From contig NZ_FNRV01000001.1 in the NCBI RefSeq assembly GCF_900105115.1, positions 2,228,001 through 2,292,000 of the forward strand: a stretch of DNA of 64,000 nt. Reading direction: 5' to 3'. The notes beneath the pieces are model-generated. The model made no database searches. It had not been told where the DNA came from and saw only the letters and a program-made list of their open reading frames with translations. This DNA is from Pseudomonas mohnii. GTDB lineage: Bacteria > Pseudomonadota > Gammaproteobacteria > Pseudomonadales > Pseudomonadaceae. Shown here in pieces: positions 27,975-39,010 of the stretch (positions are counted from its first letter, which is position 1; each line of letters starts with the position of its first letter). The position numbers and the translations under genes were made by a program.

Positions 27975-27990
27975 TTAACGAGTTTTTCAC
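27975..27990 (+). promoter_or_regulatory. ColR-box-like sequence upstream of LTA-synthase-like gene
   Basis: ttaacgagtttttcac fits 15 of 16 positions of YYNASNNYTTTTTSAC, in the divergent region between colR and the sulfatase gene. Confidence 0.5.
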
Positions 27991-28059
27991 CCTCCGTTCA
28001 CAAGCCCGCGACCGCTCTTGAAGTAGCATGGTCCTGATTGCTTATAAGGAATGATGCCA

Positions 28060-30009
28060 ATGGATGTTTTAAAGACGGCGCCCATGCGTTTTCTACAGCT
28101 GATTGCCGGCACTTGGCTGGCCATTTTTTTCCTGACCCGAATGGTTTTGCTGCTGACTCACCTTGATGAGGCCGGTAGTGGTTTCCTTTCGGTTTTCGGT
28201 GTCGGGCTACTTTACGACCTTGGTTTCATTGCCTATGCCGTGCTGCCGATGGGGTTGTATTTGCTGCTCTGCCCGCCAGCATTGTGGCGCCGCCGTGGCC
28301 ATCGCTGGTTTCTTCAGGGACTGTTGACCGTCAGTCTGTTCGCCATGTTGTTTACCTCGGTGGCCGAATGGCTGTTCTGGGATGAGTTCGGCGTGCGCTT
28401 CAACTTCATTGCCGTCGACTACCTGGTGTACTCCGACGAGGTGCTTAACAACCTGCTCGAGTCCTATCCGATTGGCACATTGCTGAGCATCCTCGCCGTA
28501 CTGGCCATTGCCTTGAGCTTCGCATTGCGCAAGCCCTTCAATGCTGCGATGAACGCACCGTTGCCGCCGCTGCGCACCCGCCTGGCCAATGCGCTGGGCC
28601 TGTTGATCGTCGCTGGTCTGAGCGCACAACTGCTCAACCAGGATGCGCCGCGTGCCCAGGGTGGCAACGCCTATCAAAACGAACTGGCGAGCAATGGCCC
28701 TTATCAGTTCTTCGCAGCCTTTCGCAATAATGAACTGGATTACCAACAGTTCTACGCCACCCGCCCTCCAGCCATTGTCGCGCAACAGATTCGCGCCGAG
28801 TTGAGCGAACCCGGCGCCCGCTTCATCGGTGAGGATCCACAAGACATTCGTCGGGTCATCGACAATCCTGGCACGCCGCGCAAGCCCAACATCATATTGG
28901 TCACCATCGAAAGCTTCAGTGCCAAGTACATGGGCAGCAACGGCGACGAGCGTCATCTGACCCCGAACCTCGATGCCTTGCGTAAACAGAGCCTGTACTT
29001 CAACAATTTCTACGCCACCGGCACCCGCACCGATCGCGGCCTGGAGGCCATTACCCTGGCGATCCCGCCAACACCGGGACGTTCGATCGTCAAGCGTGTG
29101 GGTCGCGAAAGCGGTTTTGCCAGCCTCGGTCAGCAACTCAAAGCCGTGGGCTATGACAGCGTATTTGTATACGGCGGACGCGGTTACTTCGACAACATGA
29201 ACGCCTTCTTCGGTGGCAATGGCTACCGGATCGTGGACCAGAGCAGCGTCGATGAATCGGAGATCCACTTCAAGAACGCCTGGGGCATGGCCGACGAAGA
29301 TCTCTACAGACAAACGCTCAAGCTGGCGGACGCGGATCACGCAAAGCAACAGCCGTTCCTGCTGCAATTGATGACGACGTCCAACCATCGCCCTTATACC
29401 TATCCAGACGATCGGATCGACATCAAATCCGGTAACGGGCGCGATGGCGCGGTTAAATACACCGACTACGCCATTGGCGAGTTCCTCGATCAGGCTCGCA
29501 AAAAGCCCTGGTTCGACAATACAATCTTTATCTTCGTCGCCGACCATACCGCCGGCAGCGCAGGCAAGGAGGACTTGCCGATCAGCAACTATCAGATTCC
29601 GTTGTTCATCTATGCGCCCAAGCTGATTGAAGCCCGTGAGACAGCACAGCTGGCCAGCCAGATCGACCTGGCCCCCACGCTGATGGGGCTGCTGAATCTG
29701 GATTATGTGTCGACGTTCTTTGGTCGCAACCTGCTGCAGGACAATCCTCTGCCGCCGCGCGTAGTGGTTGGCAATTATCAGCATTTGGGCCTGTTCGACG
29801 GCAAGGACCTGGCCATTCTGAGTCCCCGTCAGGGCCTGCGGCGTCACGATGAAGCATTGACCGAGAGTCGCGAGTCCAGGGCCACTGCCACCGACCCGCT
29901 GATCACCCGGGCAATCACCTATTACCAAACCGCCAGTTATGGCTACAAGCACCAGCTGCTTGACTGGAAAGCGCCCATGGAGGGCACCGGTCAAGTCGGC
30001 GAACGTTAA
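28060..30009 (+). CDS. LTA-synthase-like membrane sulfatase/phosphoglycerol transferase
   Basis: About 649 residues: five membrane helices in the first 180, then an extracytoplasmic sulfatase domain from about residue 275. Alkaline-phosphatase-type features are the metal site PNIILVTIESFSAKYMG, the candidate nucleophile Thr in YATGTRTDRGLEA, and FIFVADHTAGSAGK. In Gram-negative bacteria such proteins modify envelope glycans or lipids with phosphoglycerol or similar groups. AAGGA is nine bases before ATG 28060; ATGs at 28051 and 28054 are alternatives. The ColR-like box and divergent colR suggest ColR control. Confidence 0.87.
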   Translation: MDVLKTAPMRFLQLIAGTWLAIFFLTRMVLLLTHLDEAGSGFLSVFGVGLLYDLGFIAYAVLPMGLYLLLCPPALWRRRGHRWFLQGLLTVSLFAMLFTSVAEWLFWDEFGVRFNFIAVDYLVYSDEVLNNLLESYPIGTLLSILAVLAIALSFALRKPFNAAMNAPLPPLRTRLANALGLLIVAGLSAQLLNQDAPRAQGGNAYQNELASNGPYQFFAAFRNNELDYQQFYATRPPAIVAQQIRAELSEPGARFIGEDPQDIRRVIDNPGTPRKPNIILVTIESFSAKYMGSNGDERHLTPNLDALRKQSLYFNNFYATGTRTDRGLEAITLAIPPTPGRSIVKRVGRESGFASLGQQLKAVGYDSVFVYGGRGYFDNMNAFFGGNGYRIVDQSSVDESEIHFKNAWGMADEDLYRQTLKLADADHAKQQPFLLQLMTTSNHRPYTYPDDRIDIKSGNGRDGAVKYTDYAIGEFLDQARKKPWFDNTIFIFVADHTAGSAGKEDLPISNYQIPLFIYAPKLIEARETAQLASQIDLAPTLMGLLNLDYVSTFFGRNLLQDNPLPPRVVVGNYQHLGLFDGKDLAILSPRQGLRRHDEALTESRESRATATDPLITRAITYYQTASYGYKHQLLDWKAPMEGTGQVGER

Positions 30010-30011
30010 CC

Positions 30012-30045
30012 AAAAAGCCCCGGGCTGATGCCCCGGGGCTTTTTC
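30012..30045 (+). terminator. Rho-independent terminator between sulfatase and PAP2 genes
   Basis: GC-rich stem aaagccccggg / ccccggggcttt with loop ctgatg and a T run just after the sulfatase stop; the PAP2 gene starts 19 bases later, so it may attenuate rather than block read-through. Confidence 0.85.
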
Positions 30046-30063
30046 AATTGCTCAGGATCCATC

Positions 30064-30807
30064 ATGTCATCAACCGTTGTCCGCCCTGCCTCTCGCCCGC
30101 TTAATTTCTGGGTGTGCCTGGGCGTTCCCGCCATTGCGGCGATCACTCTTGTATTGCTGGAACTGACGTCCCTGGACATGGATCTCGCCAGGCTGTTCTA
30201 CGACCCGGTAGCCGGTGAATTCATCGGCAAGCACAGTTACTTCCTGGAAAACATCCTGCATGACCGCGCCAAGCAAGTGGTCATCGCGTTTTCGGTTTTC
30301 GCCATCCTCGGTTTCATTGGCTCGTTCTTCATGGCCAAACTCAAGCCGTTCAAACGGGAGCTGGGTTGCCTGGTGCTGTCCCTTGGTTTGGCGACCTCGT
30401 TTGTCACCCCGATGAAAGCGGTGACGGCGGTGCAATGTCCGTGGAGTCTTGAGCAGTTCGGCGGCCACGAAACCTACAGCGAATTGTTGAGCCCTCGCCC
30501 GCACACCAATAAACCGGGTCGATGCTGGCCCGGCGGTCATGCCGCGACCGGGTTCACACTGTTTGCCCTGTTCTTCGTACTGCGCGACCGTCGGCCGCGC
30601 ATGGCGCGTGCCGCGTTTATCTTCGCCTTCACCCTGGGCACGGTGTTTTCCCTTGGCCGGATGATGCAGGGTGCGCACTTTTTCTCGCACAACGTATGGA
30701 CGGCGATTTTCTGCTGGCTGATCAGTTTGGGGTCGTATTACTGCATTCTTTATCGGCCGGCGATGAAAGCGCAACGCGAAGCAAACGCAGAACCTGTCGG
30801 CGCCTGA
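30064..30807 (+). CDS. PAP2-family membrane phosphatase
   Basis: 247 residues with about six membrane helices. The PAP2 motif 2 appears as CWPGGHAATGFTLFAL and motif 3 as GRMMQGAHFFSHN, placing it with the lipid A/undecaprenyl-type phosphatases. It probably removes a phosphate from an envelope lipid on the periplasmic side. AGGA lies six bases before ATG 30064. It follows the LTA-synthase-like gene, so together with colRS, inaA and the methyltransferase it completes an envelope-modification neighbourhood; the exact lipid is not shown. Confidence 0.85.
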   Translation: MSSTVVRPASRPLNFWVCLGVPAIAAITLVLLELTSLDMDLARLFYDPVAGEFIGKHSYFLENILHDRAKQVVIAFSVFAILGFIGSFFMAKLKPFKRELGCLVLSLGLATSFVTPMKAVTAVQCPWSLEQFGGHETYSELLSPRPHTNKPGRCWPGGHAATGFTLFALFFVLRDRRPRMARAAFIFAFTLGTVFSLGRMMQGAHFFSHNVWTAIFCWLISLGSYYCILYRPAMKAQREANAEPVGA

Positions 30808-30924
30808 AACGACGCCATCTCAGGCACGCCGCGCGCCCACGCCGGATTGCTCTGTACCTGTGCAACCGCGGCCAGCCCGCGGTGGTAGCGACGCGGTCTA
30901 TCGAGTCGCCAACGTGAAGCCAAT

Positions 30925-30960
30925 AAAAAACCCCGCCTGCTTTCGCAGGCGGGGTTTTTT
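30925..30960 (-). terminator. Terminator of groESL (bidirectional)
   Basis: aaaaaaccccgcctgc / gcaggcggggtttttt with loop tttc, 20 bases beyond the groEL stop; symmetrical A and T runs allow function for the PAP2 side too. Confidence 0.93.
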
Positions 30961-30979
30961 CGTACGGGGTAAGGCTGGC

Positions 30980-32635
<1,656 letters not shown>

Positions 32636-32672
32636 TTAAATACTTTGTAGTAGCGGGAAAATGAGCGGGGAA

Positions 32673-32966
32673 TCAGCCTTCGATAACAGCGAGGATCTCG
32701 TTCTCGCTCATTACCAGCAGGTCTTCGCCGTCGACTTTCACGGTGTTGCTGCCGGAGTACGGACCGAACACAACCTTGTCGCCCACTTTCACGGCCAGTG
32801 CACGCACTTCACCGTTGTCCAGTACGCGGCCGGTGCCTACAGCGAGGATTTCGCCGCTGTTGGCTTTTTCAGCAGCCGAGCCTGGCAGGACGATACCGCC
32901 AGCGGTTTTCTTTTCTTCTTCGCTGCGACGGATGACGACGCGGTCATGCAGAGGACGAAGCTTCAT
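32673..32966 (-). CDS. groES: Co-chaperonin GroES
   Basis: 97 residues: [20 protein letters not shown], the mobile loop [11 protein letters not shown] and the C-terminal [19 protein letters not shown] are standard GroES. It forms the seven-membered lid of GroEL. AGGAGAG precedes the ATG. First gene of the groESL operon. Confidence 0.98.
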   Translation of the reverse strand: MKLRPLHDRVVIRRSEEEKKTAGGIVLPGSAAEKANSGEILAVGTGRVLDNGEVRALAVKVGDKVVFGPYSGSNTVKVDGEDLLVMSENEILAVIEG

Positions 32967-33109
32967 TGTCGATCTCTCCTAATTGTGGTTTTCATCGGCC
33001 GGTGTAGTCCCGGCGGGTTTAACAAAGTCCGGCGGTGCCGGGTGCGGTTCGTCGAGCGAACCGCGGAAGTCTGTCTGGCATGTTCGCCAGAAACCTTGCG
33101 GTGACCGTT

Positions 33110-33137
33110 ACATAAGGGCGCATAAGCTTATTACAAG
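33110..33137 (-). promoter_or_regulatory. Candidate sigma-32 heat-shock promoter of groESL
   Basis: On the minus strand CTTGTA, 13 bases, then CCCTTATGT, close to the sigma-32 pattern CTTGAA-N13-17-CCCATNT, about 145 bases before groES. Confidence 0.6.
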
Positions 33138-33180
33138 AGCGGGGATCGAAAAAAAATTCATCTCGATGCGCCGCAAACGA

Positions 33181-33204
33181 ACACGGCACCCGAAGGTGCC
33201 GTGT
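33181..33204 (-). terminator. Hairpin downstream of fxsA, probable terminator
   Basis: acacggcacc / ggtgccgtgt perfect ten-base stem with tetraloop, twelve bases after the fxsA stop. The T-run after it is short, so strength is uncertain. Confidence 0.6.
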
Positions 33205-33215
33205 CGATATGGGCG

Positions 33216-33692
33216 TTACTTGGTATCGCGATGCTCGAACTCGCCCTCGATCACATTGGGCTCCCGCCCCAGCGGTTCGCGAGGTGCAGGACCGCCGCGG
33301 GACTGAAGGTCATCGGCGAACGCACGTTGGCGGATCGCTTGCTCCTCGGCGCGCTGGCGCATTTGATTGGCGAGCAGACGACGGGAGACGGGCAGCAGCA
33401 TGATCAGGCCCAGTACGTCGGTGACGAAACCCGGCAGGATCAACAGACCGCCCGCCAGGGCCAACATCAGGCCTTCGAGCATGGTCTGGGCGGGCAGCTC
33501 CCCACGATTCAGGCTTTCACGGGCACGCAATGCGGTTGCCAGACCGGCGATCCGCAGCACGAACACGCCGAGCATCGAGCCGAGAATGATCAGAAGCAGG
33601 GCCGGGAAAAAACCGATTGCCCCGGCCACCTTGACGAATACGAACAACTCCAACACTGGGAGCAGTACAAAGAGCAACAAAAAAGGGCGCAT
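33216..33692 (-). CDS. fxsA: FxsA-family membrane protein
   Basis: 158 residues: MRPFLLLFVLLPVLELFVFV and two further hydrophobic hairpins (FPALLLIILGSMLGVFVLR; ALAGGLLILPGFVTDVLGL), then a charged cytoplasmic tail. FxsA is a small inner-membrane protein named for suppressing phage T7 exclusion by the F plasmid in E. coli; its native role is unclear. GAGGA lies eight bases before ATG 33692. Its location directly upstream of groESL is conserved in pseudomonads. Confidence 0.9.
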   Translation of the reverse strand: MRPFLLLFVLLPVLELFVFVKVAGAIGFFPALLLIILGSMLGVFVLRIAGLATALRARESLNRGELPAQTMLEGLMLALAGGLLILPGFVTDVLGLIMLLPVSRRLLANQMRQRAEEQAIRQRAFADDLQSRGGPAPREPLGREPNVIEGEFEHRDTK

Positions 33693-33758
33693 CAAATGGT
33701 TCCTCAACGCAAGAATGCCTTGCCAGTAATCCCTAGATGACGTCGCCGTTTCGTGAAT

Positions 33759-34490
33759 TCAAGCGTCAGCCACTTCATTTTTCGGCCATTGCTCTGCATG
33801 AGCCAGGAAAACCAAGGCTTCGCGAACTTGTGTCGGAGTATTACATGGCACTTGGAACGGCAACCAGTGAAGCCCCTGGCCAATGCGCAGGTGCATGCCT
33901 TCGCTATCGATACCGACCATCTGCGCCGGTGAGGTTTTCGGTAATCCCGCCAGATCGACGTAATGGGCGATGGCCTTGGCGTGATCGGCATTCATGTGTT
34001 CGACCATGCTCACTTCGGCCCTGCCGGCAAAAGGATTGGCCAGGGTCAGTTCGTTGACCCAGTGAATGGCGCCAAAACCGCCGATGTAACGATGGCGCAC
34101 AGGCTTGAGCACCCAGAAATCGAAATCATGGGCCTGATGATAGTTCTGCGATTCCGGGAAGTAGCGATAGTAACGCTCAGCGGCTGCTTCGATATCTGCC
34201 TCGTCCTCGAGCTGTTGCGCCTCGGCCAGGTAAGTCAGGCGCCCCACTGCTTGCACGTCTTCGGCCCCGCGTTCTCCGACAAAGAGCGAACATTTCGGAT
34301 CTTTTTGCAGGTTATGGGTGTGTTGGGCGATACGGCTGATCAGGATCAGCGGCCAGCCCTGGGCGTCCAGACAGTACGGAACCACGGAGCCGAACGGAAA
34401 ACCGGGCATTGCTTTGGAATGCGTGGAGAGTACCCCGCGGTATTCCTTGAGCAGCAACTCTCGGGCATGCTTGGCAGCTTCAACGCTCAA
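33759..34490 (-). CDS. HugZ-like (pyridoxamine-phosphate-oxidase fold) protein, TTG start
   Basis: 243 residues from TTG 34490, which has AAGGAG seven bases upstream; this also begins at the conserved SVEAAKHARELLLKEYRG. The N-terminal 150 residues form a split-barrel flavin/heme domain (FPFGSVVPYCLDAQGWPLIL, then HTHNLQKDPKCSLFVGE), and the C-terminal part is a DUF2470-like domain (MVEHMNADHAKAIAHYV). This pairing is that of HugZ-type heme oxygenase-like proteins. Heme handling is a family-level suggestion, not shown. It lies upstream of fxsA on the same strand. Confidence 0.85.
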   Translation of the reverse strand: MSVEAAKHARELLLKEYRGVLSTHSKAMPGFPFGSVVPYCLDAQGWPLILISRIAQHTHNLQKDPKCSLFVGERGAEDVQAVGRLTYLAEAQQLEDEADIEAAAERYYRYFPESQNYHQAHDFDFWVLKPVRHRYIGGFGAIHWVNELTLANPFAGRAEVSMVEHMNADHAKAIAHYVDLAGLPKTSPAQMVGIDSEGMHLRIGQGLHWLPFQVPCNTPTQVREALVFLAHAEQWPKNEVADA

Positions 34491-34654
34491 TTTATGACTC
34501 CTTATATAGAATCCGTCATAAAAACGGACGGGCGCCTGGCGAAAGTACCAGATCGCCAACAGGGCAGCTCTCATGTGCAGCCGGGCCACGCCAGGCGCCG
34601 ATCGAGAGGCTCTCGCCAACGAAACCACTCTAGACCTGCTACCGGGGCATGCGA

Positions 34655-35413
34655 ATGCAACTCACTGACAAAGTAATCATTATCACTGGCGGTTGCCAGG
34701 GTTTAGGCCGTTCCATGGCCGAGTATTTCGCCGGCAAGGGTGCGAAACTGGCGCTGGTCGATCTGAACCAGGAAAAGCTCGACGACGCCGTTGCGGCCTG
34801 CAAGGCCAAGGGTGTCGAGGCCCGTGCCTACCTGTGTAACGTCGCCAACGAAGAGCAAGTGACCCACATGGTCGCCCAGGTCGCCGAAGACTTCGGCGCG
34901 ATCCATGGCCTGATCAATAACGCCGGGATCCTGCGTGACGGCCTGCTGCTCAAGGTCAAGGACGGTGAAATGACCAAGATGAGCCTGGCCCAATGGCAGT
35001 CGGTCATCGACGTCAACCTGACCGGCGTGTTCCTGTGCACCCGTGAAGTCGCGGCGAAAATGGTCGAGCTGAAGAACAGCGGCGCGATCATCAATATCTC
35101 GTCGATTTCCCGCGCCGGCAACGTCGGTCAGACCAACTACTCCGCCGCCAAGGCCGGCGTTGCGGCGGCGACCGTGACCTGGGCCAAGGAACTGGCGCGC
35201 TACGGCATTCGTGTGGCCGGCATTGCACCGGGTTTCATCGAAACCGAAATGACCCTGGGCATGAAACCTGAAGCACTGGAGAAAATGACCTCCGGGATTC
35301 CGCTCAAGCGCATGGGCAAACCGGAAGAGATCGCCCATTCGGCGGCGTACATCTTCGAAAATGACTATTACACCGGCCGGATTCTGGAAATGGATGGCGG
35401 GTTGCGCATTTAA
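34655..35413 (+). CDS. Short-chain dehydrogenase/reductase (FabG-like)
   Basis: 252 residues. Cofactor loop [19 protein letters not shown] at [11 protein letters not shown], and catalytic Ser and YxxxK in ISSISRAG and NYSAAKAG are complete, so the enzyme should be active. NADPH versus NADH preference is not clear; D in [10 protein letters not shown] favours NAD(H). It is divergent from the HugZ-like gene. FabG-like ketoreduction is the family role, but this is not the fabG of the fatty-acid cluster and the substrate is unknown. GGGG seven bases upstream supports ATG 34655. Confidence 0.88.
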   Translation: MQLTDKVIIITGGCQGLGRSMAEYFAGKGAKLALVDLNQEKLDDAVAACKAKGVEARAYLCNVANEEQVTHMVAQVAEDFGAIHGLINNAGILRDGLLLKVKDGEMTKMSLAQWQSVIDVNLTGVFLCTREVAAKMVELKNSGAIINISSISRAGNVGQTNYSAAKAGVAAATVTWAKELARYGIRVAGIAPGFIETEMTLGMKPEALEKMTSGIPLKRMGKPEEIAHSAAYIFENDYYTGRILEMDGGLRI

Positions 35414-35431
35414 CGCCACCGCAAAACAACG

Positions 35432-35513
35432 GTAGGAGCGAGCCTGCTCGCGATGGTGGGTCAGACACCACTGTGTCGAATGACACACCATCGCGAGCAG
35501 GCTCGCTCCTACA
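35432..35513. repeat. REP doublet at a synteny junction
   Basis: gtaggagcgagcctgctcgc and its exact inverted copy gcgagcaggctcgctcctac are separated by about 40 bases. Nearly perfect arms suggest recent origin. Confidence 0.85.
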
Positions 35514-35533
35514 AGGGATCGTGCTTCAGGTCA

Positions 35534-36628
35534 TCAATCGTCGCTGACAGTGATGTTCGGCATCGCCGGGGTCGCGGCTTCCTGCAACACGATCCTCGCG
35601 CCGACATGACGGGCGAGCTCCTGGTAGACCAGCGCAATCGGGCTGTCCGGCTCGGCGATCACCGTTGGCTTTCCACCGTCGGCCTGTTCGCGGATGGCCA
35701 TTGCCAGCGGCAGCGAGGCCAGTAGCTCAACCCCATACTGGTTGGCCAGCTTCACACCACCGCCCTCACCGAACAGATGCTCGGCATGTCCGCAGTTGGA
35801 GCAGATGTGCACGGCCATGTTTTCCACCACGCCGAGCACCGGAATGTTCACTTTGCGGAACATTTCCACGCCCTTGCGCGCGTCGAGCAAGGCCAGGTCT
35901 TGTGGCGTGGTGACGATCACCGCACCGGCCACAGGGACTTTCTGCGCCAGGGTCAGCTGGATGTCACCGGTGCCTGGCGGCATGTCGATGACCAGGTAAT
36001 CCAGGTCGCCCCACGCGGTCTGTGTCACCAGTTGCAACAAGGCACCGGAGACCATCGGCCCGCGCCAGACCATCGGCGTGTTGTCATCGGTCAGGAACGC
36101 CATGGACATCACTTCGACGCCATGGGACTGGATCGGCACGAACCACTTCTGATCCTTGATCTGCGGCCGGGTGCCTTCAGCGATGCCGAACATGATGCCC
36201 TGGCTTGGGCCATAAATGTCCGCATCCAGAATGCCCACCTTGGCCCCTTCGCGAGCCAAGGCCAATGCCAGGTTGGCGGCGGTGGTGGATTTGCCCACGC
36301 CCCCCTTGCCGGAGGCCACGGCCACCACATTCTTGACGTTGGCCAGGCCCGGAATCTGAGCCTGAGCCTTGTGCGCGGCTATGACGCTGGTGATCTCGAC
36401 ACGCGCGGTCGTCACGCCGTCCAGGCCTTCGATAGCCATCTGCAACAGTTGCGCCCAGCCACTCTTGAACAGACCGGCGGCGTAGCCCAGCTCAAGCTGG
36501 ACGTTGACGCGGTCGCCCGCAATATCGACGCTGCGCACGCATCCGGCGCTGACCGGGTCCTGGTTCAGATAAGGGTCGGTGTACTGGCGAAGGACGGCTT
36601 CCACCGCTGCGCGATTGACGGCGCTCAT
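35534..36628 (-). CDS. apbC: Iron-sulfur cluster carrier ApbC/Mrp
   Basis: 364 residues. An N-terminal MIP18/DUF59-like domain (about 1-90) is followed by the MinD/ParA-type P-loop domain with the deviant Walker A VASGKGGVGKSTTAANLALA and LDADIYGPSQ. The paired cysteines CSNC are the bridging Fe-S site of Mrp/Nbp35 proteins. It delivers Fe-S clusters in the cytoplasm. ATG 36628 has CGGAG six bases upstream. It is divergent from metG, a conserved gamma-proteobacterial arrangement. Confidence 0.95.
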   Translation of the reverse strand: MSAVNRAAVEAVLRQYTDPYLNQDPVSAGCVRSVDIAGDRVNVQLELGYAAGLFKSGWAQLLQMAIEGLDGVTTARVEITSVIAAHKAQAQIPGLANVKNVVAVASGKGGVGKSTTAANLALALAREGAKVGILDADIYGPSQGIMFGIAEGTRPQIKDQKWFVPIQSHGVEVMSMAFLTDDNTPMVWRGPMVSGALLQLVTQTAWGDLDYLVIDMPPGTGDIQLTLAQKVPVAGAVIVTTPQDLALLDARKGVEMFRKVNIPVLGVVENMAVHICSNCGHAEHLFGEGGGVKLANQYGVELLASLPLAMAIREQADGGKPTVIAEPDSPIALVYQELARHVGARIVLQEAATPAMPNITVSDD

Positions 36629-36814
36629 GGGCAACTCCGATAACGAGACTGGAAAATCAGGCGGGTATCCTACGCCGGACACAGATTTGTGGCGAGGCTG
36701 GAAAATTTCCTGCGGCGAGGGGCTTGCAAAACAACTCCCCTGAGCCATGGGGTGAAAAATATGCGCCGGCGCTTTATAGTGGCCGACCTCCGTTTCATCA
36801 AGTAGCCGAGCCCC

Positions 36815-38866
36815 ATGTCCGAGCCACGCAAGATTCTCGTCACCAGCGCCCTGCCCTATGCCAATGGTTCGATTCACCTTGGCCATATGCTGGAGTACAT
36901 CCAGACCGATATGTGGGTGCGCTTCCAGAAGCACCGCGGCAACCAATGCATTTATGTCTGCGCCGACGACGCCCACGGTTCGGCGATCATGCTGCGCGCG
37001 GAAAAGGAAGGCATCACCCCGGAACAACTGATCGCCAACGTCCAGGCTGAACACAGCGCCGACTTTGCCGACTTCCTGGTCAACTTCGATAATTTCCACT
37101 CCACTCACGCCGAAGAAAACCGTGAGTTGTCGAGCCAGATCTATCTGAAGCTGCGTGATGCCGGGCACATCGCCACTCGCTCGATCACCCAGTATTTCGA
37201 CCCGGAAAAGAAAATGTTCCTGGCCGACCGCTTCATCAAGGGCACCTGCCCGAAATGCGGCACCGAAGACCAGTACGGCGATAACTGCGAAAAATGCGGC
37301 GCGACCTACGCACCGACCGACCTGAAAGATCCGAAGTCGGCAATTTCCGGCGCCACTCCTGTGCTCAAGGATTCCCAGCACTTCTTCTTCAAGCTGCCGG
37401 ACTTCCAGGAAATGCTGCAAACCTGGACCCGCAGCGGGACCCTTCAAGACGCTGTCGCCAACAAGATCGCCGAATGGCTGGACGCGGGCCTGCAACAGTG
37501 GGACATCTCCCGCGATGCGCCGTACTTCGGTTTCGAGATCCCCGACGAGCCGGGCAAATACTTCTACGTCTGGCTGGACGCGCCGATCGGCTACATGGCG
37601 AGCTTCAAGAACCTGTGCAGCCGTACGCCGGAGCTGGACTTCGACGCGTTCTGGGGCAAGGACTCCACCGCCGAGCTGTACCACTTCATCGGCAAGGACA
37701 TCGTCAACTTCCACGCCCTGTTCTGGCCCGCGATGCTTGAAGGTGCGGGCTACCGCAAGCCGACCGGCATCAATGTGCACGGCTACCTGACCGTCAACGG
37801 CCAGAAAATGTCCAAGTCCCGCGGCACCTTCATCAAGGCCCGGACCTACCTGGATCACCTGTCGCCGGAATACCTGCGTTACTACTACGCGGCCAAACTG
37901 AGCCGTGGCGTCGATGACCTGGACCTGAACCTCGAAGACTTCGTGCAAAAGGTCAACTCCGACCTGGTGGGCAAAGTCGTCAACATCGCCAGCCGTTGCG
38001 CCGGTTTCATCCACAAAGGCAACGCCGGCGTGATGGTCGACACCAACGCCGCGCCGGAACTGACCGAAGCGTTCCTGGCCGCCGCGCCAGGCATCGCCGA
38101 CGCCTATGAAGCCCGCGACTTCGCCCGCGCCATGCGCGAAATCATGGGACTGGCCGACCGCGCCAACGCCTGGATCGCTGACAAGGCACCGTGGTCGCTG
38201 AACAAACAGGAAGGCAAGCAAGACGAGGTGCAGGCTATCTGCGCCACCGGCGTCAACCTGTTCCGCCAACTGGTGATCTTCCTCAAACCGGTGTTGCCAC
38301 TGCTGGCCGCCGATGCCGAGGCGTTCCTCAACGTGGCCCCGTTGACCTGGAACGACCATGCGACCTTGCTCGCCAACCATCAGTTGAACGAGTTCAAGCC
38401 GCTGATGACCCGGATCGACCCGGTCAAAGTGCAAGCCATGACCGATGCATCGAAAGAAGACCTGACGGCCAGCCAGACCGACACCGGCGCAGCCGCCACG
38501 ACCGGTAACGGCGAGTTGGCCAAGGATCCGCTGTCACCGGAAATCGAGTTCGACACCTTTGCGGCGGTCGACCTGCGCGTCGCCCTGATCGTCAAGGCAG
38601 AACACGTGGAAGGGGCCGACAAGCTGTTGCGCCTGACCCTAGACATCGGTGACGAGCAACGCAACGTGTTCTCCGGCATCAAGAGCGCTTACCCGGACCC
38701 GTCCAAGCTCGATGGACGGCTGACCATGATGATCGCCAACCTCAAGCCCCGCAAAATGAAGTTCGGCATCTCCGAAGGCATGGTGATGGCGGCCGGCCCT
38801 GGTGGCGAAGAAATCTACCTGCTCAGCCCTGACAGCGGCGCCAAGCCTGGTCAGCGGATCAAGTAA
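36815..38866 (+). CDS. metG: Methionyl-tRNA synthetase
   Basis: 683 residues. The class I signature HLGH lies in [17 protein letters not shown] in [11 protein letters not shown], and a zinc knuckle with CPKCG and CEKCG. The C-terminal 110 residues ([20 protein letters not shown] onward) form the tRNA-binding dimerisation domain, as in E. coli-type MetG. It charges tRNA-Met and initiator tRNA. The ribosome-binding site is weak. Divergent from apbC. Confidence 0.98.
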   Translation: MSEPRKILVTSALPYANGSIHLGHMLEYIQTDMWVRFQKHRGNQCIYVCADDAHGSAIMLRAEKEGITPEQLIANVQAEHSADFADFLVNFDNFHSTHAEENRELSSQIYLKLRDAGHIATRSITQYFDPEKKMFLADRFIKGTCPKCGTEDQYGDNCEKCGATYAPTDLKDPKSAISGATPVLKDSQHFFFKLPDFQEMLQTWTRSGTLQDAVANKIAEWLDAGLQQWDISRDAPYFGFEIPDEPGKYFYVWLDAPIGYMASFKNLCSRTPELDFDAFWGKDSTAELYHFIGKDIVNFHALFWPAMLEGAGYRKPTGINVHGYLTVNGQKMSKSRGTFIKARTYLDHLSPEYLRYYYAAKLSRGVDDLDLNLEDFVQKVNSDLVGKVVNIASRCAGFIHKGNAGVMVDTNAAPELTEAFLAAAPGIADAYEARDFARAMREIMGLADRANAWIADKAPWSLNKQEGKQDEVQAICATGVNLFRQLVIFLKPVLPLLAADAEAFLNVAPLTWNDHATLLANHQLNEFKPLMTRIDPVKVQAMTDASKEDLTASQTDTGAAATTGNGELAKDPLSPEIEFDTFAAVDLRVALIVKAEHVEGADKLLRLTLDIGDEQRNVFSGIKSAYPDPSKLDGRLTMMIANLKPRKMKFGISEGMVMAAGPGGEEIYLLSPDSGAKPGQRIK

Positions 38867-38884
38867 GGTTACTGCGGCAAACCG

Positions 38885-38920
38885 ATCCCACAGTCGTGCC
38901 TGGCGCGACTGTGGGATTTT
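38885..38920 (+). terminator. Rho-independent terminator of metG
   Basis: atcccacagtcg / cgactgtgggat stem, nine-base loop, then TTTT, 18 bases after the metG stop. Confidence 0.88.
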
Positions 38921-39010
38921 CATGTCTGGCCCACCCTCCGCCCTTGCCGGATAATGCCTAAGCTTTTTAGACCGCTCCCGTTAAAAAGCCCCGTTCTAGC
39001 CGGCACGATC

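Noticed and set aside
28207..29994. A 595-codon frame antisense to the LTA-synthase-like gene.
   Set aside because: It is the shadow of a strongly coding plus-strand gene; composition is not protein-like and there is no ribosome-binding site.
35534..38434. A 966-codon open frame on the minus strand that would extend the ApbC gene through most of metG.
   Set aside because: Only residues encoded from 36628 down match ApbC; the upstream part is antisense to metG, has biased composition (His, Gln, Val, Gly rich) and exists because stop codons are rare in that frame of GC-rich DNA.
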